A stretch of DNA of 64,000 nucleotides from Aeromonas rivuli. Lineage in GTDB: Bacteria; Pseudomonadota; Gammaproteobacteria; Enterobacterales; Aeromonadaceae. This document shows, piece by piece, positions 36,076 to 45,351 of this stretch; position 1 is the first letter of the stretch; the number at the start of each line of letters is the position of its first letter. Under the pieces are notes generated by a model, which did not search any database, was not told the origin of the DNA, and saw only the letters and a program-made list of their open reading frames with translations. The DNA lies in NCBI RefSeq assembly GCF_000820045.1, contig NZ_CDBJ01000007.1, positions 19,476 to 83,475 of the forward strand, in the 5' to 3' direction. The translations under genes and the position numbers were made by a program.

Positions 36076-37701
36076 ATGCGACACCTGATCCTGCCGCTGA
36101 CGGCGGCCCTGCTCTGGCTCCCTCTGATCGCGGGTCTGCTTGTCCTGCTTGTTCAAGCCAGGGATCCCGAACCCTGGCTGCGGCTCTGGGCCCAGCCTGG
36201 TCTGGGGGAGTCCGTCTGGCTCAGCCTCTGGATAGCCTCAGCCTCCAGCCTGCTCAGCCTGCTGCTGGTCGCCCTCTTGCTGGCCCACAGTGAAAATCGC
36301 AGCTTCGCCCTGCTGCGCCGCCTGCTCGCCCCCCTGCTGGCCATGCCCCATGTGGCCTTTGCCATCGGCTTTGGTTTTCTTATCGCCCCGTCTGGCTGGT
36401 TGTTGCGACTGGTCTCCCCCGGACTCACCGGGCTGAGCCTGCCACCGGACTGGCAGACACTGCATGATCCCTGGGGTCTGGGTCTCATCGCCATGCTGGT
36501 TCTGAAAGAGACCCCCTTCCTGCTGCTGATGGCGCTCGGTGCCCTGGAGCCTCGTCTGCTTGCCCGCCAACAGTGGCTGGGGCAGAGCCTGGGGTTTCGC
36601 CCGGCCCAGATCTGGTGGCGCTTGATCCTGCCAAGCCTCTGGCCCAGTCTGCGTCTGCCGCTCTATGCGGTGGCAGCCTATGGTCTGGCAGTGGTCGATC
36701 TTGGATTGCTGCTCGGCCCCACTCAACCGGCGCCCCTGGCGGTGCGACTCTGGCGCTGGTATCAGGACGCCGATCTGGGCTGGCGCGCCCTGGCCAACAA
36801 TGGCGCCTTGCTGCTGTTTGGCCTCAACCTGCTGCTGCTCGGCGCCTTGCGCGCCCTCGAGGGGTTGCATCTGCACGGGGGCAAGGGCTGGATGCTCAAT
36901 GGCCAGCGCCAACGCGCCGCTGCCCGGCTTGCCCCGGCCCTGGGCGCCACCCTGACCGCCCTGCTGCTGACACTCAACCTGCTGGTGCTGGCCGCCCTGC
37001 TCCTCTGGTCATTCACCCGCCGCTGGTCCTTCCCCGCCCCCTGGCCCAGCCAGTGGAGCGGGCACCATTGGCAACAGGCGATCGGTGATATCGCCCAGCC
37101 CCTGGCTCACAGCGCCTGGCTTGCCTTGTCGACCGCCATCGTGGCCCTCATCCTGGTGGTGTTTGCCCTGGAGGCCCAGCGCGGGCGCAGGCCCTGGCCA
37201 CTCTGGCTGGTCTGCCTGCCGCTGCTGCTGCCCCAGGCCAGCCTGTTGCTGGGTGCCCGCCTTGGCGCCGACTGGCTCGGTCTGCCGGTCGGCAGCGCCC
37301 TGGTATTCTGGAGTCAGCTGCTGTTTGTCTATCCCTATCTCTATCTCTGTCTGTATGGGCCCTACCGTCAATTTGACGATCGTCTGGCCCAGGCGGCCGC
37401 CACCCTGGGGGCCAACCCCTGGCAAGTCTGGTTGCGGGTCAAGGGCCCGCTGTTACTGCGCCCCCTGGCCTTTGCCTGCGCCGTGGGCGCCGCCGTCAGC
37501 CTGGCGCAATATCTGCCGACCCTGCTGTTTGGCGCCGGGCGCATCACCACCATCACCACCGACGCCGTGGCCATCGGCTCTGGCCTCAACCGCCGCCTCG
37601 CCAGCCTCTATGGTTTGTTGCAATTGACATTGCCGCTGCTGATCTACGCCCTGGCGCTGCGTCTGCCGCGCAGGTCCAACCCGATGGAGACCACCCCATG
37701 A
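36076..37701 (+). CDS. ynjC: YnjC-like ABC transporter permease (duplicated)
   Basis: Inner-membrane permease of the YnjBCD importer. It has 541 residues, with about twelve membrane helices arranged as two tandem BPD_transp_1 domains. The EAA-type loops are visible: LGQSLGFRPAQIWWRLILPSLWPSL in the first half and LAQAAATLGANPWQVWLRVKGPLL in the second. E. coli YnjC is somewhat shorter (511). It starts one base after the ynjB stop, and ends overlapping the ynjD start by 4 bp. Confidence 0.9.
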   Translation: MRHLILPLTAALLWLPLIAGLLVLLVQARDPEPWLRLWAQPGLGESVWLSLWIASASSLLSLLLVALLLAHSENRSFALLRRLLAPLLAMPHVAFAIGFGFLIAPSGWLLRLVSPGLTGLSLPPDWQTLHDPWGLGLIAMLVLKETPFLLLMALGALEPRLLARQQWLGQSLGFRPAQIWWRLILPSLWPSLRLPLYAVAAYGLAVVDLGLLLGPTQPAPLAVRLWRWYQDADLGWRALANNGALLLFGLNLLLLGALRALEGLHLHGGKGWMLNGQRQRAAARLAPALGATLTALLLTLNLLVLAALLLWSFTRRWSFPAPWPSQWSGHHWQQAIGDIAQPLAHSAWLALSTAIVALILVVFALEAQRGRRPWPLWLVCLPLLLPQASLLLGARLGADWLGLPVGSALVFWSQLLFVYPYLYLCLYGPYRQFDDRLAQAAATLGANPWQVWLRVKGPLLLRPLAFACAVGAAVSLAQYLPTLLFGAGRITTITTDAVAIGSGLNRRLASLYGLLQLTLPLLIYALALRLPRRSNPMETTP

Positions 37702-38378
37702 CTCAACCCCTGCACCTGGGCCCCCTGACTCTGACCCTGGGCCAGCAGACGCTGCTGCAACTGCCCGGGCGCCGCGTAGCCCCCGGGGAGGTATTGACCC
37801 TGATGGGGCCAAGCGGCTGCGGCAAGAGTTCACTGCTGGCTGGCCTGGCCGGGGTGTTGCCCCGGGGAGGCCCCCTGCAGCTTGCCGGGGAGATATGGCT
37901 CGGGGATCGCCTCCTCAGCGCGCTGCCCGCCTATCGACGCCGCATCGGCATGTTGTTCCAGGACGATCTGCTGTTTGCGCACCTGAGCGTCGTGGAGAAC
38001 CTGATGTTTGGCATGCCCGCCGAGATAGCAGGGGGGGCGCGGCGTGAGCAAGCCCAGCAGGCGCTGGCCCGGGTCGGGTTGGCAGAGCTGGCCGACCGTC
38101 ACACTGGTGCCCTCTCCGGCGGCCAGAAGGCCCGGGTCAGCCTGCTGCGCACCCTGCTCGCCGAGCCGGATGCCATCTTGCTGGATGAGCCTTTCGCACG
38201 CCTCGACAAGCCGCTACGGGCCGCGTTTCGCGCCCTGGTATTCGAGGAGATAGCCAACCGCGCCATGCCGGCCATTCTGGTCAGCCACGATGAGGAAGAT
38301 GCCCCCGCCGCCATCCTGGATCTGGCCTCAATGAGGCAACCAGCCCCCCATCTGCCAGAGGAAAGATCCCTTGTTTGA
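37698..38378 (+). CDS. ynjD: YnjD-like ABC transporter ATP-binding protein
   Basis: ATPase of the YnjBCD importer. It has 226 residues. The Walker A loop GPSGCGKS is at 37-44, the Q-loop in MLFQDDLLFAHLSV, the signature LSGGQKARV from 139, Walker B ILLDEPFARLD and the H-loop LVSHDEEDA. The order of motifs is complete and the protein should be active. E. coli YnjD has 217 residues. Its end overlaps the next gene (ynjF) by 8 bp. Confidence 0.92.
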   Translation: MTQPLHLGPLTLTLGQQTLLQLPGRRVAPGEVLTLMGPSGCGKSSLLAGLAGVLPRGGPLQLAGEIWLGDRLLSALPAYRRRIGMLFQDDLLFAHLSVVENLMFGMPAEIAGGARREQAQQALARVGLAELADRHTGALSGGQKARVSLLRTLLAEPDAILLDEPFARLDKPLRAAFRALVFEEIANRAMPAILVSHDEEDAPAAILDLASMRQPAPHLPEERSLV

Positions 38379-38976
38379 CCGCCACGCCATCGTGCTGATC
38401 CGCCGTCCGCTCAGCCTGCTCGCCCGCCCCCTGGCCCGCCTGGGCATCAGCGCCAACCAGGTCAGCATCACCGGCTTTCTCATCGGCATGCTGAGCCTGC
38501 CCCTGCTCGCCGTCGGCCAGTTCGAACTGGCCCTCGTCTGCATCTTGCTCAATCGCATCATGGACGGGCTCGATGGTGCCATCGCCCGGATATGCGGCAT
38601 CACCGACTGCGGGGGCTTTCTCGACATCACCCTCGACTTTATTTTCTATGCCGCCGTGGTGCTGGGGTTTGCCCTGGCGACCCCGGCCAATGCCCTGCCC
38701 GCCGCCACCCTGCTGTTCGCCTTCATGGGCACCGGCTCCAGCTTTCTGGCCTTTGCCATCATGGCGGGCAAACGCGGCATCGAAAATCCCGTTTACCATC
38801 ACAAGTCGCTCTACTACCTGGGAGGCCTGACCGAGGGGAGCGAGACCATCGCCCTGTTCGTGCTCATGTGCCTGTTCCCTCACTGGTTTGCTCTCCTGGC
38901 CTACTGCTTTGCCACCCTCTGCCTCATTACGGTGGCGACCCGGATCTGGAGTGGCTACCACAGCCTCAAATCCTGA
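38371..38976 (+). CDS. ynjF: YnjF-like CDP-alcohol phosphatidyltransferase family protein
   Basis: Integral membrane enzyme of the CDP-alcohol phosphotransferase family; the exact alcohol is unknown. It has 201 residues from a TTG start at 38371 preceded by AGAGGAAAG; E. coli YnjF has 206. The catalytic signature DG-xx-AR-x8-G-x3-D-x3-D is complete within DGLDGAIAR and TDCGGFLDITLDF (about 65-90). Six membrane helices are predicted. It is the last gene of the ynj operon; E. coli has ynjE between ynjD and ynjF and this organism does not. Confidence 0.9.
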   Translation: MFDRHAIVLIRRPLSLLARPLARLGISANQVSITGFLIGMLSLPLLAVGQFELALVCILLNRIMDGLDGAIARICGITDCGGFLDITLDFIFYAAVVLGFALATPANALPAATLLFAFMGTGSSFLAFAIMAGKRGIENPVYHHKSLYYLGGLTEGSETIALFVLMCLFPHWFALLAYCFATLCLITVATRIWSGYHSLKS

Positions 38977-39069
38977 ACCCTGGCTTCTGCCCCTATGATG
39001 GGACGCTTGCGCATCGCCATGGATCCACTACCATGGCGACATCCTGTTTTCTGTGCTGTTGGAAGCCTT

Positions 39070-40149
39070 ATGCATCGTTTCATACCCCTCGCCGTTCTCT
39101 TTCCCCTGCTCATCGGCTGCAGCAGCGCTGCCAACGAGCCTGTCGCCGTGCCCAAGGTACAGACAAACAGCAGCTTCCTGCTCACGCCGCCCCCCAAGCA
39201 ACCATCATCCGGGGTACTGGCGGGGGACTTTGCCAACAACCCCGCGGTCAATAGCTTCATTGCCATGATGGTCAGCAAGCACGGCTTCGATCGCGCCGAG
39301 CTGCACAACACCCTCTCCCAGGCCTCTCGCGAGCAGTGGATCATCAACCTGATGGATCGCCAGGCCCCGGTAGCAACGGGTCCAAGCGGTCCCAACGGTG
39401 CCTGGAATCGCTACCGCGCCAAGTTCATCACCCAGGACAATGTGCAAAATGGTGTCAACTTCTGGCGCGACTACGAGACCGAGCTCAATCGTGCCTCTGC
39501 CCAGTACGGCGTGCCCCCCGAGATCATCGTCGGCATCATAGGGGTCGAGACCCGCTGGGGCCGGGTGATGGGCAAGACCCCGATCCTGGATGCCCTGGCC
39601 ACCCTGGCCTTTGACTATCCCCGCCGCGCCACCTTCTTCCGCGGCGAGCTGGAGCAGTTCCTGATCATGGCCCGCAACGAAGGCATCAATCCGAGCGAGC
39701 CGACCGGCTCCTACGCTGGCGCCATGGGGTATGGTCAATTCATGCCGTCGAGTTTCCACGGCTATGCGGTGGACTTTGACGGCAACGGCCACACCAACCT
39801 CTGGGATCCGGTGGATGCCATCGGCAGCGTGGCCCACTACTTCCAGGCCCACGGCTGGCGCAAGGGCGATCAGGTGGCAGTCAGAGCCCAGGGCCAGGCG
39901 CCCGGGTTCGAAACCGGCTTCCAGACGAGCTATAGCCTGGACACCCTGCGCCGGGCCGGCCTCTCCCCCATAGCGCCACTCGGCGCTCACAGCAAGGCCA
40001 GCCTGCTGCGACTGGATGTCGGTAACAGCTACCAGTACTGGTACGGTCTGCCGAACTTCTACGCCATCACCCGCTACAACCACAGCACCCACTACGCCAT
40101 GGCGGTCTGGCAACTGGGTCTGGCGGTCAAGGCCGCCCGCGGCTACTGA
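39070..40149 (+). CDS. mltB: Membrane-bound lytic murein transglycosylase B
   Basis: Outer-membrane lipoprotein that cuts peptidoglycan strands. The start at ATG 39070 puts the lipobox LLIGC correctly (Cys at about residue 17); longer in-frame forms begin before the promoter region. It has 359 residues (E. coli 361). Family 3 motifs are seen: GIIGVETRWGRVMGK with catalytic Glu160, FFRGELEQFL, SYAGAMGYGQFMPSS and DLWDP-like NLWDPVDAIGSVAHYF. It follows ynjF by 93 bp, has its own terminator, and is the third lytic transglycosylase in the window. Confidence 0.95.
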   Translation: MHRFIPLAVLFPLLIGCSSAANEPVAVPKVQTNSSFLLTPPPKQPSSGVLAGDFANNPAVNSFIAMMVSKHGFDRAELHNTLSQASREQWIINLMDRQAPVATGPSGPNGAWNRYRAKFITQDNVQNGVNFWRDYETELNRASAQYGVPPEIIVGIIGVETRWGRVMGKTPILDALATLAFDYPRRATFFRGELEQFLIMARNEGINPSEPTGSYAGAMGYGQFMPSSFHGYAVDFDGNGHTNLWDPVDAIGSVAHYFQAHGWRKGDQVAVRAQGQAPGFETGFQTSYSLDTLRRAGLSPIAPLGAHSKASLLRLDVGNSYQYWYGLPNFYAITRYNHSTHYAMAVWQLGLAVKAARGY

Positions 40150-40165
40150 GTCCGACTCAAAATGC

Positions 40166-40195
40166 AAAAAAAAGGCCCCGAAAGGGGCCTTTTTT
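40166..40195. terminator. mltB terminator
   Basis: AAAAAGGCCCC-GAAA-GGGGCCTTTTT with long A and T runs, between mltB and the convergent marR-type gene; usable on both strands. Confidence 0.9.
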
Positions 40196-40207
40196 ATCTG
40201 TGTGTCA

Positions 40208-40690
40208 TCACTCGTTTTCCAGCAACCAGCGTTTGAGCAGGGCCGCAAGCTGGGCCTGCTCCTCCTGATTGAGGGGGGCGAGCAGGCGCCGCTCGTTGGC
40301 CACATGGCGTTCGACCGCCTGATCAACCAGCGCCAGACCCGCTTCGGTCAGGTTGACCAGCAGGCTGCGCCGATCATCAGGCGCCGCCTGACGCTCGATG
40401 AGCCCGCGCTGCTCCAGCTTGTCGAGTCTGGCCGTCATGGCCCCCGAGCTCAACATGGCAGACTGATAGAGCGCGGTCGGGGTGAGCGACTCGCCGGCCC
40501 GGCGCAGGGTCGCCAATATGTCGAAATCGCTGCCGAGCAGGCCGCACTCCTTGAGCTCGTCGCTCACCTCCCGTCCGGCGATGGCCGCCATGCGCGCCAC
40601 CCGACCCAGCACTCCCATGGGGCTGCAATCGAGATCGGGGCGCTGCCGTGCCCATTGAGCCAACAACTGGTCTACATGATCCTCTGCCAT
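40208..40690 (-). CDS. MarR-family transcriptional regulator
   Basis: Winged-helix dimeric regulator. ATG 40690 is chosen because the additional upstream in-frame residues (MVICFIIKYLDIK...) run through the operators; this gives 160 residues. The DNA-binding segment is FDILATLRRAGESLTPTALYQSAMLSSGAMTARLDKLEQRGLIERQ, followed by the wing PDDRRSLLVNLTEAG, both standard for the family. It is divergent from an EamA transporter with two inverted repeats between, so it very likely represses that transporter and itself. Confidence 0.9.
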   Translation of the reverse strand: MAEDHVDQLLAQWARQRPDLDCSPMGVLGRVARMAAIAGREVSDELKECGLLGSDFDILATLRRAGESLTPTALYQSAMLSSGAMTARLDKLEQRGLIERQAAPDDRRSLLVNLTEAGLALVDQAVERHVANERRLLAPLNQEEQAQLAALLKRWLLENE

Positions 40691-40702
40691 AGCGCTGCCA
40701 CT

Positions 40703-40720
40703 TATCTTTATATCGAGATA
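40703..40720. promoter_or_regulatory. MarR-type operator A
   Basis: TATCTTTATATCGAGATA is an 18-bp imperfect palindrome (14 of 18 bases paired) just upstream of the MarR gene start. Confidence 0.55.
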
Positions 40721-40748
40721 CTTGATAATAAAACAAATCACCACTAAT

Positions 40749-40768
40749 GTATCTTCACTTAAAGATAC
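40749..40768. promoter_or_regulatory. MarR-type operator B
   Basis: GTATCTT-CACTTA-AAGATAC, perfect 7-bp arms, lies 19 bp upstream of the eamA start. It shares TATCT...AGATA with operator A, so one regulator probably binds both. Confidence 0.6.
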
Positions 40769-40786
40769 TTATCGAAGAGATATGTC

Positions 40787-41671
40787 ATGCCCATCCTGAT
40801 TGCCCTGCTCGCCCCCCTGCTGTGGGGCAGCACCTATGCCGTGGTCACCCTCTCCCTGACCGACTACTCCCCTTACTGGGTTGCGGTATGGCGAGCATTG
40901 CCCGCTGGCATCCTGCTGCTGTTGCTCCATCCCCGCTGGCCACCACTGCCCTGGGGCAAGCAGTTCCTGCTGGCGTTTTGCAACATCACCGCCTTCTTCG
41001 CCTTGCTGTTCGTGGCGGCCTTCCGCCTGCCGGGGGCGGTGGCGGGCACCCTGGGGGCGACCCTGCCGCTGATCCTGATGGGGCTGGCCTGGTTGCAAGA
41101 TGGTCAACGCCCGACCTTGAAGTGGTTGCTGCTCGGACTGATGGGTCTCGCTGGGGTGTTGCTGCTGCTCAACCCTTCCGCCAGGCTGGATCCCATAGGA
41201 GTAGGTTGCGCCCTCTTGGCCACCCTGCTCATCGGCCAGTCGAGCCGCTGGATGCAGCGCTGGCCGGTGAGCGATCTGCTGGCGCTGACCGCCTGGCAAC
41301 TGCTGCTCGGGGGGCTGATGCTGATCCCGCTGGCATGGACTCTGGCAGGCCCCATGCCGATGCCGCAGCCATCCAGTGCGCCAGGGCTGGTCTGGTTGAT
41401 CCTGTTCAACACCGCACTGGCCTACTGGGCCTGGCTGTGGGGGCTCAAGCGCCACGGCCCCGAGGTGATGGGTATGCTGGCCCTCACCAATCCCATGGTG
41501 GCGGTCTCCCTCGGGGTGCTGATGGTGGGCGAGACCCTGGGTGGGCTTCAGTGGCTGGGCATTGGGGTGATACTGCTCTCCCTGCTGCTGATGAAACTGC
41601 CCCTGAGCAATCCGTTTAAGCGCCGTCGGCCCTCCGTCGCAGAGGGAGTAACCAGAACCGAGCCGCGATGA
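40787..41671 (+). CDS. EamA-family (DMT superfamily) transporter
   Basis: Inner-membrane transporter, probably an exporter of a small metabolite or drug. It has 294 residues, with ten membrane helices in two EamA repeats. The N-terminal motif LLWGSTYAVVTLSLTDYSPYW and the second repeat's VWLILFNTALAYWAWLWGLKRHGPEVMG are typical. It ends in a basic tail (KRRRPSVAEG). The divergent MarR regulator suggests ligand-induced expression; the ligand is not evident from sequence. Confidence 0.9.
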   Translation: MPILIALLAPLLWGSTYAVVTLSLTDYSPYWVAVWRALPAGILLLLLHPRWPPLPWGKQFLLAFCNITAFFALLFVAAFRLPGAVAGTLGATLPLILMGLAWLQDGQRPTLKWLLLGLMGLAGVLLLLNPSARLDPIGVGCALLATLLIGQSSRWMQRWPVSDLLALTAWQLLLGGLMLIPLAWTLAGPMPMPQPSSAPGLVWLILFNTALAYWAWLWGLKRHGPEVMGMLALTNPMVAVSLGVLMVGETLGGLQWLGIGVILLSLLLMKLPLSNPFKRRRPSVAEGVTRTEPR

Positions 41672-41692
41672 GGCCCTGGCCATCAGCCATAA

Positions 41693-41723
41693 AAAAAGAG
41701 GAGCCACAATGGCTCCTCTTTTT
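41693..41723. terminator. Terminator between eamA and pgm
   Basis: AAAAAGAGGAGCCA-CAA-TGGCTCCTCTTTTT, a perfect 14-bp stem with U-tracts on both strands between convergent genes. Confidence 0.9.
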
Positions 41724-41751
41724 CGATTGCTTGCAACGCTAGCGCACTGAC

Positions 41752-43401
41752 TCAGACACCAGCCTTGGCCAGGGCCGCGGAGACAATCTGCTGGGCCTCT
41801 TGCTGGATCAGATCCAGGTGCGCCTCTCCTTTGAAGCTCTCCATGTAGATCTTGTAGATGGATTCGGTGCCCGAGGGGCGCGCCGCGAACCAGCCGTGCT
41901 CTGTGGTCACCTTGAGGCCACCGATGGCGGCATCGTTGCCCGGTGCCCGGGTCAACTTGGCGATGATGGGATCACCCGCCAGCATGGAAGCCTCCACCAG
42001 GGCGGGATCCAGCTTGGCGAGCACCGTTTTTTGCGCGCTGTTGGCTGGCGCATCGATACGGCGGTAGCTGGAGCGGCCGAATTTCGCTTCCAGGGCGTCG
42101 TAGTGGGCCTGAGGATCCTTGCCGGTCACGGCCAGAATTTCAGCTGCCAACAGCGCCAGGATGAAGCCATCCTTGTCAGTGGTCCAGACGCTGCCATCCT
42201 TGCGCAGGAAGGAGGCGCCGGCGCTCTCTTCGCCGCCAAAGCCAAACTCGCCGCTGTAGAGGCCATCCACGAACCACTTGAAGCCGACTGGCACCTCTTT
42301 CAGAGTCCGGCCAATCTCGCCGGCGACCCGGTCAATCATCGAAGAAGATACCAGGGTCTTGCCGACCGCTGCCGCCTTGGGCCAGCCGGTTCTGTGGGTG
42401 AACAGATATTGGATGGCAACCGCCAGGTAGTGGTTCGGGTTCATCAGCCCGGCGGGGGTGACGATGCCGTGCCTGTCGTAGTCGGGATCGTTGCCAAGGG
42501 CGATGTCGAACTTGTCTTTGAGGGCAATCAGCCCCGCCATGGCGAACGGGCTGGAGCAGTCCATGCGGATCTTGCCGTCTTTATCCAGGGTCATGAAGGA
42601 GAAGGTGGGGTCCACCTTGTAGTTGACCACTTCGATGTCCAGATCATAGCGCTTGGCGATCACGTCCCAATAAGCCACGCCGGAGCCGCCAAGGGGATCG
42701 ACCCCTATCTTGATGCCAGCCCGCTTGATGGCATCCAGATCCAGCACGTTGCCAAGGTCGTCCACATAGGGAGTGACGTAGTCATGACGCACCACCAGCG
42801 GGCTGTTGAGGGCATCGGCAAAGGGCATGCGTTTCACCCCGACCAAACCGGCTTCCAGAATGGCGTTGGCTCTGTCTTCCACCCACTTGGTGATCTCCCC
42901 TTCGGCGGGGCCGCCGTGGGGAGGGTTGTACTTGAAGCCACCGTCTTCCGGCGGATTATGGGAGGGGGTGATCACCACGCCGTCCGCCAGGGCCGCAGGC
43001 TTGCCAGCGTTGTGATGCAAGATGGCGTGGGAGATGACCGGGGTCGGCGTAAAACCCAGATCCGCCTCGATGCGGGTCTCGACGCCGTTGCCCGCCAACA
43101 CCTCGACCGCACTGGCAAAGGCCGATTCGGACAGGGCATGGGTATCCATGCCGACAAACAGCGGCCCCGTGATGCCGGCCTGCTGGCGGTATTCCACCAG
43201 CGCCTGGGTCACCGCCAGGATGTGGGATTCGGTGAAGGCATTGTGCAGGGCGCTGCCGCGGTGGCCGGAGGTACCGAAGGCCACCCGCTGTTCGGGACGG
43301 CTCATGTCCGGCTTGTTGAGGTAGTAAGCGCTGACCAGACGGGGAATGTTGGTCAGGTCGCTTAAACGGGCCGGTTGACCGGCATGAGGATGCTGTGCCA
43401 T
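41752..43401 (-). CDS. pgm: Phosphoglucomutase (alpha-D-glucose specific)
   Basis: Interconverts glucose-1-phosphate and glucose-6-phosphate. It has 549 residues (E. coli 546). The catalytic phosphoserine is Ser147 in [15 protein letters not shown]; other conserved segments are [13 protein letters not shown] near the N-terminus, [10 protein letters not shown] (metal-binding DPDxDR) and [15 protein letters not shown] (phosphate-binding loop). It lies 103 bp downstream of seqA, as in E. coli and related species, and may be transcribed with it. Confidence 0.97.
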   Translation of the reverse strand: MAQHPHAGQPARLSDLTNIPRLVSAYYLNKPDMSRPEQRVAFGTSGHRGSALHNAFTESHILAVTQALVEYRQQAGITGPLFVGMDTHALSESAFASAVEVLAGNGVETRIEADLGFTPTPVISHAILHHNAGKPAALADGVVITPSHNPPEDGGFKYNPPHGGPAEGEITKWVEDRANAILEAGLVGVKRMPFADALNSPLVVRHDYVTPYVDDLGNVLDLDAIKRAGIKIGVDPLGGSGVAYWDVIAKRYDLDIEVVNYKVDPTFSFMTLDKDGKIRMDCSSPFAMAGLIALKDKFDIALGNDPDYDRHGIVTPAGLMNPNHYLAVAIQYLFTHRTGWPKAAAVGKTLVSSSMIDRVAGEIGRTLKEVPVGFKWFVDGLYSGEFGFGGEESAGASFLRKDGSVWTTDKDGFILALLAAEILAVTGKDPQAHYDALEAKFGRSSYRRIDAPANSAQKTVLAKLDPALVEASMLAGDPIIAKLTRAPGNDAAIGGLKVTTEHGWFAARPSGTESIYKIYMESFKGEAHLDLIQQEAQQIVSAALAKAGV

Positions 43402-43504
43402 GGCGTTATCCTTGCTGCTATACGCATTTGCTGCTTAACGAAACAGGCCCTTGCGAAGGCCCCGCACATTCAAAAACAAGAACCCTTTGAGCCGAGGCTC
43501 AGGA

Positions 43505-44038
43505 TCATACGGTGCCGCATGCCTCGGCAATCAGGGCTTCGTCATAGCCCATGCTGGCCATCAGCTGGGCAACCATATTCTGCTTGCGACTGGTGTTGGT
43601 ATTGGTGATCACCCAGAAAGGGGTATCCGGTACCGGCTTGGGCTTGGTGGTGCTGCCACTGGCGCGCAGGGCCTCGGGATCCTGGGAGAAATAGACGCGC
43701 TTGCGCCCTTTTATCTCGGTTGCCTGGGTAAATTTCGCCGGATCATCCCGATAGAGCGCCCCCAACAGCAGCATGAAACGGTTGATGGATTTCTCCTCCT
43801 GCTGCAGGGCCCCCGACGCCAGCAAGGCCTGTATCCCAGACTTGTCCTGAGTGACAGGGGCCATGGTCTGCACGGTCGCCGGCGTCAACGGCTCAGCCTG
43901 GCGCGGCGCCGCGTTCAGCTTGGCGTGAGCGGACTGCTCCAGCAGGCGGCGCAATATATCGGAAGCACTCTCGCCAATGTGACGGGTCTGACTGGCAATA
44001 TAGAAGTAGAGATCGTCATCAAGTTCGATGGTTTTCAT
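43505..44038 (-). CDS. seqA: Negative modulator of replication initiation SeqA
   Basis: Binds hemimethylated GATC sites, sequesters oriC and organises new DNA. It has 177 residues (E. coli 181). The N-terminal oligomerisation domain is [35 protein letters not shown] (first 20 residues match the family), followed by a variable linker and the DNA-binding domain with [19 protein letters not shown] and [10 protein letters not shown]. It implies Dam methylation in this organism. Divergent from ybfF with 223 bp between starts. Confidence 0.96.
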   Translation of the reverse strand: MKTIELDDDLYFYIASQTRHIGESASDILRRLLEQSAHAKLNAAPRQAEPLTPATVQTMAPVTQDKSGIQALLASGALQQEEKSINRFMLLLGALYRDDPAKFTQATEIKGRKRVYFSQDPEALRASGSTTKPKPVPDTPFWVITNTNTSRKQNMVAQLMASMGYDEALIAEACGTV

Positions 44039-44261
44039 AGGGTTGGCGCTGGGCTCACAGAAAGTGGGATGGTGCGATTATACATAGCCAGACCCGGCGG
44101 CCCAAGCGGCCCGTCAGATGTGCATGAATCTCCTCGAGAATACGGCATAATAGCGCATCAGATAGTGATCCAGGCCACCCATGGCGCATTTCTGGCCCAC
44201 AGGAGCGAGAAACCTGAACCAGACGCCAGGATCCCGGATTGACCGCACAGGAGAACCATCA

Positions 44262-45056
44262 TTGTCAGCCCCTTCATCAACCCTGCCGCTGCTTAATTAC
44301 AAGGATCAAGGTCAGGGCCCGGCCGTGGTATTGATCCATGGCCTCTTTGGCAGCCTGGATAACCTGGGCCTGCTGGCCCGTGCGCTGACGGACCAGTATC
44401 GCGTCATCAGCCTCGATTTGCGCAACCACGGCGCCTCCTTTCACTCGGATGAGATGAGCTATCCCCTGATGGCGGCCGATCTGCTGGCGCTGCTCGATAG
44501 TCTGCACATCGAGAAGGCGAGCCTGATTGGTCACTCCATGGGAGGCAAAGTCGCCATGCAGCTGGCCAAACTGGCGCCCACACGGGTCGAGCGGCTGATA
44601 GTGGCGGACATGGCACCGGTCGCCTATCCCCATGCCCGCCATCAAAATGTGTTTGCCGGGCTCAATGCCACCCTGGCCACTCCGCCCCAGAGCCGCAGCG
44701 ATGCCGAGGCGCTGCTGGCGCAACACATCGAGATCCCGGGAGTACGGCAATTCCTGCTCAAATCCTTCGCCAAGGGGGAATCTGGTTGGGGTTGGCGCTT
44801 CAATGTGCGGGCCCTTGAGCACAACTACGCCAACATCATGGGCTGGCCAGATAGTCTGAGCCGTTTCGAGGGGCCGACCCTGTTTATCAAGGGCGGTGAG
44901 TCGGACTATATGCTGCCCGCCTATACCGAGACGGTGATGACCCAATTCCCCGCGGCCAAGGCACGCATCATCGCCGGAACAGGCCACTGGTTACACGCCG
45001 AGAAGCCGGTTTTGTTCAACAAGTTGGTTGTGGATTTCCTGTCGATAGGCGGTTAA
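44262..45056 (+). CDS. ybfF: Alpha/beta hydrolase, esterase YbfF
   Basis: Predicted esterase or acyl-CoA thioesterase of the alpha/beta hydrolase fold. TTG 44262, nine bases after AGGAG, gives 264 residues (E. coli 254). The oxyanion segment VVLIHGLFGSLDNLG, the nucleophile elbow GHSMGGK (Ser), the Asp region DYMLPAYTETV and the C-terminal GTGHWLHAEKP (His) complete the triad. An upstream in-frame ATG at 44181 lacks a ribosome site. The neighbourhood is conserved with E. coli seqA-ybfF. Confidence 0.92.
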   Translation: MSAPSSTLPLLNYKDQGQGPAVVLIHGLFGSLDNLGLLARALTDQYRVISLDLRNHGASFHSDEMSYPLMAADLLALLDSLHIEKASLIGHSMGGKVAMQLAKLAPTRVERLIVADMAPVAYPHARHQNVFAGLNATLATPPQSRSDAEALLAQHIEIPGVRQFLLKSFAKGESGWGWRFNVRALEHNYANIMGWPDSLSRFEGPTLFIKGGESDYMLPAYTETVMTQFPAAKARIIAGTGHWLHAEKPVLFNKLVVDFLSIGG

Positions 45057-45112
45057 CAGTTTCAAATCCTTTGTGATATAGTGCGGCCCGTCATAAGGAG
45101 TGTGCGCAATCC

Positions 45113-45334
45113 ATGCTGAGCCAACACATTGAACTGATCGAGAGTCTGGGCCTGAAACTATTCTTCGTGGCTGTCTTTCTATTGATTGGCCTGGCTATCC
45201 AGGACGTACTCAAACGCGGCAATGTGCCCCGTTTCGGTCGCTTCATTGTCTGGCTGGTACTGTTTTTAGGTTGCGCGGGTTTTGTCGCCAAGGGGCTGAT
45301 CGAACTGAGCTGGGAAGGCTCGGGTCTCGGCTAA
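45113..45334 (+). CDS. DUF2788 small membrane protein
   Basis: Small integral membrane protein of unknown role, recalled as the DUF2788 family often found beside ybfF/seqA in marine gammaproteobacteria. It has 73 residues with two predicted helices (about 14-34 and 43-62) separated by a basic loop DVLKRGNVPRFGR. It lies between ybfF and ybfE on the same strand with short spacing, so it is probably part of one transcript. Confidence 0.8.
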   Translation: MLSQHIELIESLGLKLFFVAVFLLIGLAIQDVLKRGNVPRFGRFIVWLVLFLGCAGFVAKGLIELSWEGSGLG

Positions 45335-45351
45335 CTGCTCATAGATGAAGT

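Noticed and set aside
41800..43365. A 521-codon plus-strand frame opposite pgm
   Set aside because: Shadow; pgm has intact catalytic motifs.
45273..45351. LexA box expected upstream of ybfE
   Set aside because: No CTG-N10-CAG palindrome seen; LexA control known in E. coli is not supported here by sequence.
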